A stretch of DNA of 64,000 bases from Owenia fusiformis (lineage: Eukaryota; Annelida; Polychaeta; Sabellida; Oweniidae): NCBI GenBank assembly GCA_903813345.2, contig CAIIXF020000012.1, positions 7,091,615-7,155,614 on the forward strand, given 5' to 3'. Under the pieces are notes generated by a model. That model had not been told where the DNA came from, ran no database searches, and was given only the letters and a program-made list of their open reading frames with translations. Each line of letters starts with the position of its first letter. Positions within the stretch are counted from its first letter, which is position 1. Below are positions 60,401-64,000 of the stretch, one piece after another. The position numbers and the translations under genes were made by a program.

Positions 60401-63400
60401 TGTATATTCCAAGCTCGGCATCAACTGATTGTTATATCACTAATTCAGAATAGGCCTACTGAAAATTCAAGACTTAACATACAAATGTTTGCAACAAATG
60501 TTGTGTATTACATGAGTATAATAAACATTAGTAAATTGTGTGTATACATGTCATAGATAAGCATCATTCCTATAGACTATTTTAAGAGATTATTTTTATT
60601 GGTAAAATTGTTTTACATCTGTTGTAGCCGGGCATGAGGTGAGCAGGTGCCTCACCAAAATTTGATCAAAATAAGTAAAATTCAAACTTTTTACTCAACT
60701 GTGAAAAAGAAGCAGAATTACATCCTCTTAATGTTCATTTTTCCTTGCCTATTTTTGGCCCTGGCTACAGCTCTGATATTGGGACAAAAACAAGTTATTT
60801 CACAAGCGAACCAATAATGTCTTTTAGTCTAGCTCTATAGTTCCTTACATAATCAGAAGTAACTTCATCCAAATGATCCAGTGATTTGCCAGAAAGAAAA
60901 TTCTCACAGATTTTTTCAGTATTGCAAATGACGTACATGCCACAATCATACGAATTACTCTGCTTTGGTGATTTGCATTCAGTATAATTAAATGCATTAT
61001 TTCCAGTAAAATTTTTGATTTTACTTGCAACATTTTTGGCAATGTTTCCATTTGATTGTCCACAGGAATCAAAATGCATAAAGGTGGCGCTGGATGCACT
61101 ATAGACCATTAAACTCCAGTGAGATCCACCAGTTACATCAGATGCATTATCGTTCACAGCCAGAAATATCAAGTCCTTTTCTGAGAGGTTTAATGGCTCC
61201 AGAAACATCCCAACCTCTTCAACTGGACTAAGTTTTATAAACTGCGTCACTTCTGGGCTAATGAAACAAATATTGGCATTTTTGTCCTTCAATGTTTCAT
61301 TCTCAAAGTATTCAAATGCGAAACCTATGACTGTGTCATTCAGCCAATTAGGAGCATCGATCAATGTGACATCAGATTCTCGCACCAAACTGTCATGGTA
61401 ACTCAGAACAACAGGATCCATTATTGATGTATTATTGATACCTTATTGCAATAAAGTGTTAAATCTGTATAGATTTCAAATTGTAATTTTTGTGAAGCTC
61501 TATTCAACAAGTCAATATTCAATATGGAGAGACACGGCCAGTTTAATATCTACTGAATATAGCAATGGATCAAGATTGTCAACCAATCAAAACCATATGA
61601 ATTAGGCCTCGTGGGAATGCTGTTTTTCCTTTTCAAAATGTATGTTATGGCGAGTTTGCAGCGAAGGATCACTCAAATACTGTATCTTGGAGGCTTTACC
61701 TGGAAGCAAACGATGCATGTAAGATTTCACCGTTTGAAGGGATTTTGGGATGCTTACCAATTTAAGACTTGATGGTTTGATGTTAAAACCTTCATTGACA
61801 ATGTAACTCCATCAAGGGTCTTGGTCTTTTATTTTGGAATTAATCCACAAGGTAGACTTTTACAATGACTACCTAGCCAGAAACAGATATTGAAAGAAAG
61901 TGTGCTAAATTCAACGTCTCATGTGGGAATCAAACTTAGGACCCTTAGATCCAAAGACTGATGCTTTGAGCAATAAAGGCTTAAACCAAGTAGAAACTTG
62001 CTATCCAGGGTCGTTACACTTCCCCCTTTGAAAGGACCACGCCCTCATTGTCAGTCCTGCATTTCCTAGCAGTGATTTACCACACACACACACACACACA
62101 CAGGTTCAGAGGATACAACCAAAGCTTTGATCCCACATCTGACAACAATGCTCATTGCGGGAGTTGAACCAACCCAGGACCCCCCGAGTATGATACTAAT
62201 GCTTACCGCTTTGGCCAAAGGGGCTAGCCACTATAGTCGAGACTGTACTAACCCGGGGGTTCACTGTATACAAAATTTGACATGGGTTCTAGGCTGAACC
62301 CTCAGATATCGTTATGTTCCCATACCAATTTGTTAAATTTCAATATGTTCCCATACCAACCAAAACAACGCCTTAAAGCCATGCCAAATGTCTAATAACA
62401 ATAAGATCAATGCCATACCAAATACCTAAATATAGGACAAATGCCATATACCATCAGAGAAAAAAATCGAATATTCAAACTGAAGGCCCCGAGAAGAAGG
62501 CAGACCTTTGAGAAAAATAATCCAAAACAACCTTAAATTAAGGATATATGTTGCTACTAGACCAATGCCATACCACAAGTGTGAGGTAACATTATTTTCC
62601 ATACCAGAAAATGGAAAAATCAGACCATTGCCATACCTGTCCTCAAAATTAATAATTTGGGGGGCATTCTCATAACAGATCCTAAAATTTAGGTCCATTG
62701 CCACACCAAATGTCAAAAAAGGTATCCCATGTGCCCCGAGGATCCCCGTCAAGCTTTATACACAGTGAACCCCCTGGGTGTAATAGCAACATGCTGTCAA
62801 GGGTCATTACAATATGAACTCCTGTGTGGTTTCTCTATTCATTTGATAAGGTCTACAGTACTGTATATGTATGGTCTGCTTTATTATCTTTCTTTCTATC
62901 CAGTAAGCACTTTTATGCTGCTTGATTAGTCTCTATGTACTTTTTTGACACTAATTACTGGCACATCGTTACTTTTTCACTTGTTACTTTAATGTGGCTT
63001 ATTGTGGCTGGCATTTTAATGTTTATATTTCAGATTTTCTAAAATTGATTTTTTTTTTGTGTTTTTTTTTGTGTTTTTAGCAACTGGTTTATTTACACTA
63101 TATACACTGTAGATTCTCCTAGAATCTCTTAGAGTCTCTTATGTATATCTGAAATTCTCTTAGGATCTTGGCATTTGTAACTGCGCCTAATCCCTTTCTC
63201 TCTCCAGCTAGAGTTCTAAGATCATAACCAGCAGGTATCTGTTCCCCACTGTCAGATCCTAATAAAATCTTGAACACTTGATGGCTGCGAATGTCATTCT
63301 TTGCAACAAGTCGTTGGAAGTGGGTTCCTGTCTCAACAACTCTCATCATTCTATAACGGATGTGTTATCATTGACGAGGTAATTGAAGTTGAGCGGGGCA

Positions 63401-63642
63401 ATCGTGCCCGAACGTCTCAAATAAGTAAGTGAATTTTGAAAACATCGAAAAAGCCCGCCAGAAATTTTTTTAAATTTATCTCGGATGATTTCATCTTACG
63501 TACCACATAACATCTTTTGATTTAGTATTCTTTCAATTCTAGGTATAAATAGCGTATATAAATTATTGTATTTATGTACAATTGTACACACTTACCCTAC
63601 GTTTGGAGAGTTTTTGAACAGTTTTCGAACAAACTTTTCCAT
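42442..63642 (-). CDS. HIRIP3: HIRIP3 homologue (HIRA-interacting protein 3)
   Basis: Seven exons join in frame on the minus strand: 63642-63596, 54154-54016, 49960-49842, 48208-47119, 45838-45673, 42986-42903 and 42608-42442. They give 603 aa (human: 556). The N-terminus (MEKFVRKLFKNSPNVGALTQ, then KIVRQKYLEHF) matches the conserved HIRIP3 start. The long fourth exon encodes an acidic Ser/Asp/Glu/Lys-rich disordered region. The C-terminus has the HIRIP3/CHZ histone-binding segment: KLQKICREAGLWYVHLFKEC, FLAEKGFKGTPTLQAAQEYK, IIDSGRGKRK and a final MKYTPVK...LKGIIDSDSESE. HIRIP3 binds histones, with the CHZ motif recognising H2A/H2B, and works with HIRA in chromatin assembly. Exon 1 is tiny (15 codons plus two bases) but both its sequence and splice phase fit. 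Intron 1 (9.4 kb) contains SENP8 and a Mutator-like ORF. Other introns are filled with satellites and a transposon. Confidence 0.92.
43100..45120. repeat. higher-order satellite array in a HIRIP3 intron
   Basis: The phrase TAGGGCCAAATGGTACAGTG recurs about 12 times. From 43560 to 44640 spacings alternate near 136 and 168 bp, so the true unit is a dimer of about 304 bp. Each unit also has GCATTATGGGTAA and CATCATGGGTAAGTA. Non-coding. Confidence 0.9.
45280..46900. repeat. related ~180-bp tandem repeat flanking HIRIP3 exon 5
   Basis: ACAGGGCCACTAAGGTACAG recurs near 46320, 46500, 46680 and 46860 (one copy reads CAGAGCC), with AGCAGAAGAGGTAGATGCAA and GAGACCCTAGAT between. Single degenerate copies continue at 45280-45560 and 46080. 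The GGTACAGTGGTTT phrase links it to the 43-45-kb array, so both probably derive from one ancestral unit. Confidence 0.85.
48209..49841. other. HIRIP3 intron 3, no elements recognised
   Basis: AT-rich intron sequence without a clear tandem or inverted repeat. The short ORFs seen here have no recognisable domains and I do not annotate them. Confidence 0.5.
50917..52559 (-). mobile_element. ~1.64-kb non-autonomous transposon (TTATGTCCCCACC family), TA target site
   Basis: In reverse orientation this is a simpler copy of the 24075-28198 element. It is flanked by TA on both sides (50915-50916 and 52560-52561), with end CAAGAACACAAATGTG on the left and GGTGGGGACATAA on the right. The interior has about five ~190-bp tandem units. 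Near the right end a ~120-bp block with GGACGGAC/CAGACAGA microsatellite is directly duplicated (52305-52425 and 52425-52545). No transposase frame. Open frames through the microsatellite (rich in R, T, D, G or in P, S, V, R) are by-products. Confidence 0.8.
52560..53564. other. HIRIP3 intron 2, unassigned
   Basis: AT-rich intron sequence. A 100-aa minus-strand open frame at 52971-53273 shows no recognisable domain and is not supported. Confidence 0.4.
53565..53762. repeat. inverted repeat with perfect 51-bp arms and tandem-repeat loop
   Basis: The arm 53565-53615 (starting TCACAAAAATATTTTTTCTT) is the exact reverse complement of 53712-53762. The loop holds three further direct copies of a 29-bp unit (TTTTACTAAACAGGACGTTT, CGGATCATA) that begins inside the left arm. 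No coding capacity. Confidence 0.9.
54652..55219 (+). mobile_element. intact MITE (TTAAAGGGTTCC family), the empty-site copy
   Basis: A continuous 568-bp element, TTAAAGGGTTCCG to CACCCTTTAA, with short inverted ends. It matches 23671-24074 plus 28199-28376 with only a few substitutions, so it shows the state before the 4.1-kb insertion. It lies in intron 1 of HIRIP3. Confidence 0.85.
55220..56313. other. unassigned AT-rich region downstream of Mutator-like ORF
   Basis: No repeat or gene recognised. Part may be 3' UTR or the non-coding end of the Mutator-like element, whose ends I could not define. Confidence 0.4.
56314..57798 (-). CDS. Mutator-like transposase, intact single-exon ORF
   Basis: 494 aa without a stop or frameshift. 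Residues 1-60 are Lys/Ser-rich, a likely nuclear-localisation tail. Residues 83-112 carry two CxxC pairs (CPAC at 83-86 and CESC at 109-112), a probable zinc ribbon. The RNase H-like catalytic core follows the Mutator-like transposase family of invertebrate genomes: LPLDGSWQRRGFSS (first Asp at 216), NYCNQC, ECQQNHIGSAGSME, YTGFLGDGDSKAY (Asp 318/320) and LECTGHIQKRMGKRL. The C-terminal part (360-494) is less familiar. In the cell it would bind and cut element ends. No terminal inverted repeats were found around it, so it may be a single-copy relic under selection or a recent insertion with ends I could not see. It sits in intron 1 of HIRIP3, same strand. Confidence 0.85.
   Translation of the reverse strand: MGSTSRRKSTSKKRKYYPSKKESSESQPKKAKISEEKSKKKSASFAKLGQSKISQDFDEDVTLSGYRFVDTVLFHEFVKQFPCPACGERFGSDLSEKRIGQACIFTFVCESCRHSIDFCTSEKLGTHNGLYDVNRRLVLSTFAIGGNRSKAQRFLGNMNMPQPQAKVSWNRHKKRILTATRKVAKQSMASAVTEARVSINPDCHPNDIIDMTLPLDGSWQRRGFSSKNGVVTALTVNGQNCKVADTHTMSNYCNQCSKNKSKLSEADFTVWKEAHIAANECQQNHIGSAGSMEPAGTATIFNRSLVEHSSRYTGFLGDGDSKAYKTVAEADPPIYPDVDITKLECTGHIQKRMGKRLLDKVSQLKATPFVDDNGRPVKGIGGVNKLTKKAIKSIQGHFHNLIWERVPKTQFVGRSRLEIGVYDATIVFNDGELGRIPIFEHLLMPGGYYTLKAMAAIDGKRVDYAYIAGCNAIIRARRNRMLRPDNDNYLAGGH
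58094..58289. mobile_element. MITE, second copy of CAGTGATCTCCCCAG family
   Basis: Reverse-oriented relative of 30792-30997. The right end CTGGGGAGATCACTG is intact and the left end is degraded (CAGTGTTCTCCACA). Shares the GGTGGGTGCTGCACCCACTT palindrome. Confidence 0.75.
59355..59590 (+). repeat. dispersed repeat, copy 2
   Basis: Homologous to 7085-7310 in the same orientation (GACTAGATGCGAGTAGAAAT, GTTTATCAACTTTGA). Part of intron 1 of HIRIP3. Confidence 0.65.
59935..60385. repeat. minisatellite, 20-bp unit (CTATTTCAATTTGCCTCACC)
   Basis: About 22 copies with CCTCCCC/CCTCACC variants. Since 20 bp does not divide by three, all frames cycle, giving spurious open frames rich in F, P, S, I and L (189 and 83 aa). 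I do not take these as genes. Confidence 0.93.
60795..61421 (-). CDS. SENP8: SENP8 (NEDP1/DEN1), NEDD8-specific protease
   Basis: A 208-aa single-exon frame closely following human SENP8 (212 aa) from MDPVVLSYHDSL to the end. It is a C48-family cysteine protease that processes NEDD8 precursor and removes NEDD8 from conjugates. The catalytic set is intact: His101 in GGSHWSL, Asp118 in HFDSCG, Gln154 and Cys160 in YDCGMYVICNTE. The substrate-groove motif WLNDTVIGFAFEYF (26-39) is also present. The length is normal, and the Met chosen aligns with the start of the vertebrate protein. The gene lies inside intron 1 of HIRIP3 on the same strand, so it must have its own promoter within 61422-63595 or be produced from a shared transcript. 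Vertebrate SENP8 also has its coding region in one exon, so lack of introns is not by itself a sign of a retrocopy. Confidence 0.95.
   Translation of the reverse strand: MDPVVLSYHDSLVRESDVTLIDAPNWLNDTVIGFAFEYFENETLKDKNANICFISPEVTQFIKLSPVEEVGMFLEPLNLSEKDLIFLAVNDNASDVTGGSHWSLMVYSASSATFMHFDSCGQSNGNIAKNVASKIKNFTGNNAFNYTECKSPKQSNSYDCGMYVICNTEKICENFLSGKSLDHLDEVTSDYVRNYRARLKDIIGSLVK
61900..62230 (-). mobile_element. tRNA-derived SINE cluster
   Basis: Two degenerate tRNA heads on the minus strand. At 61990-61915 there is a TTATTGCTCAAAGCATCA-type A box and an AAGTTTGATTCCCAC B box. At 62230-62154 there is GGCCAAAGCGGTAAGCA and GGTTGGTTCAACTCCC. Mismatches and poor stem pairing rule out functional tRNA genes. 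The 61955-62160 body matches 29105-29330. Confidence 0.65.
62081..62102. repeat. (CA)n microsatellite
   Basis: Eleven CA dinucleotides within the SINE-like repeat. Confidence 0.95.
62231..63118. other. unassigned part of HIRIP3 intron 1
   Basis: Repeats of an imperfect ATGCCATACCAAAT phrase at 62310-62720 (about seven copies, irregular spacing), then AT-rich sequence with TTTTTTTTGTG runs near 63050. No gene recognised. Confidence 0.5.
63119..63349 (-). CDS. unrecognised 76-aa ORF
   Basis: A balanced-composition frame (starts MMRVVETGTHFQRLV, has AGYDLRTLAGERKGLGAVTN) that does not look like low-complexity translation, yet I do not recognise it. It lies in intron 1 of HIRIP3, 247 bases from exon 1, on the same strand. 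It could be an alternative HIRIP3 exon, a transposon fragment or chance. Confidence 0.25.
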   Translation of the reverse strand: MMRVVETGTHFQRLVAKNDIRSHQVFKILLGSDSGEQIPAGYDLRTLAGERKGLGAVTNAKILREFQIYIRDSKRF

Positions 63643-64000
63643 TTCTAATTTAGACGAAAGCTGAGACTCGTTAGGACAGAAATTTTACATTAAACGAAAA
63701 GAAGCCCGGGGTTATTTAATTTTATCTTCATAAACTTTTGCAGTATCCACTATACCAAAACCTTAAACACAATATCATTATGACTTCTGAGCTGTAAAGA
63801 AAATTCGAAATAAATTTGAAGTCGAGATATTTCTTCAAAATGATTCCTCCCGAGGATTATATTAATACGCATTTTCGTTCTGTGTGCTTGTTTCCAGTTT
63901 GAAGAGCTTGAAAAAGTTTTACAAAATTAGTTAGGGCTGAGAAGAAATGATGAGATGTAATGGTTTATCATGATGGCTCGATATGAGTAAATAACCTACA
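63643..64000 (-). promoter_or_regulatory. HIRIP3 5' UTR/promoter region
   Basis: Sequence immediately upstream of the inferred HIRIP3 start codon. No TATA box or CRE stands out, and no repeat is obvious. Assigned by position only. Confidence 0.35.

Larger units (their letters stand above)
57799..60794. other. HIRIP3 intron 1 between the two nested ORFs
   Basis: Contains the MITE at 58094-58289, a fragment of the ATGTCACCACC family near 58468-58545, the dispersed repeat at 59355-59590 and the minisatellite at 59935-60385. The remainder is AT-rich and unassigned. Confidence 0.5.

Noticed and set aside
59987-60556. 189-aa open frame rich in Phe/Pro/Ile/Ser
   Set aside because: It is translation of the 20-bp minisatellite plus flanking sequence, with no domain and no conserved start context.
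61915-62230. Functional tRNA genes on the minus strand
   Set aside because: A and B boxes are recognisable but degenerate, stems do not pair, and the sequences are part of a dispersed repeat.

Overview
This window is nuclear DNA of an animal. Genes are split by short-to-long GT-AG introns and the base composition is AT-rich. Much of the space between exons is tandem repeats, MITE-like elements, tRNA-derived SINEs and nested DNA transposons. The conserved genes (SKA2, HIRIP3, SENP8, an extended-PHD protein) and an animal-type Mutator-like transposase point to an invertebrate metazoan. I lean towards a marine lophotrochozoan or deuterostome, but the sequence alone does not settle it. There is one assembly gap, 23 N at 25351-25373.

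Layout. 1-8.4 kb: repeats, including a perfect 127-bp palindrome, a ~370-bp tandem array and a pair of inverted CACCTAGGTG-rich segments. 8.5-14.5 kb (+): an eight-exon SKA2 homologue that, unlike human SKA2, carries a SKA1-like C-terminal domain. 16.1-17.8 kb (-): an intronless 589-aa membrane-anchored protein, apparently a degenerate SDR region joined to a GT-A-type glycosyltransferase, with a 36-bp satellite of about 1.3 kb directly upstream. 19.5-29.5 kb: repeat-rich. A ~4.1-kb transposon sits inside a MITE at 23.7-28.4 kb, and an intact copy of that MITE at 54.7-55.2 kb preserves the empty site. 30.2-39.5 kb (+): an eight-exon, 713-aa extended-PHD (PHF6/PHF11-type) protein. 42.4-63.6 kb (-): a complete seven-exon HIRIP3 homologue (603 aa). 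Its 9.4-kb first intron contains two intact single-exon ORFs on the same strand, SENP8 and a Mutator-like transposase. Its other introns hold satellites and a ~1.6-kb transposon.

The most unusual feature is at 31.4-33.3 kb. The intron/exon boundary of extended-PHD exon 3 (3' splice site plus the first part of the exon) is repeated 20 times head-to-tail in a 96-98-bp array. Only the last copy leads to an open reading frame. The next exon of the same gene has its donor end triplicated, and exon 5 of the SKA2 gene has its acceptor end triplicated. Three splice-boundary tandem duplications in two neighbouring genes suggest a local mutational process with possible effects on splicing.

The recognised genes share a nuclear theme (kinetochore-microtubule coupling, histone chaperoning, NEDD8 processing, chromatin reading). 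I see no evidence that they form a co-regulated cluster beyond proximity.
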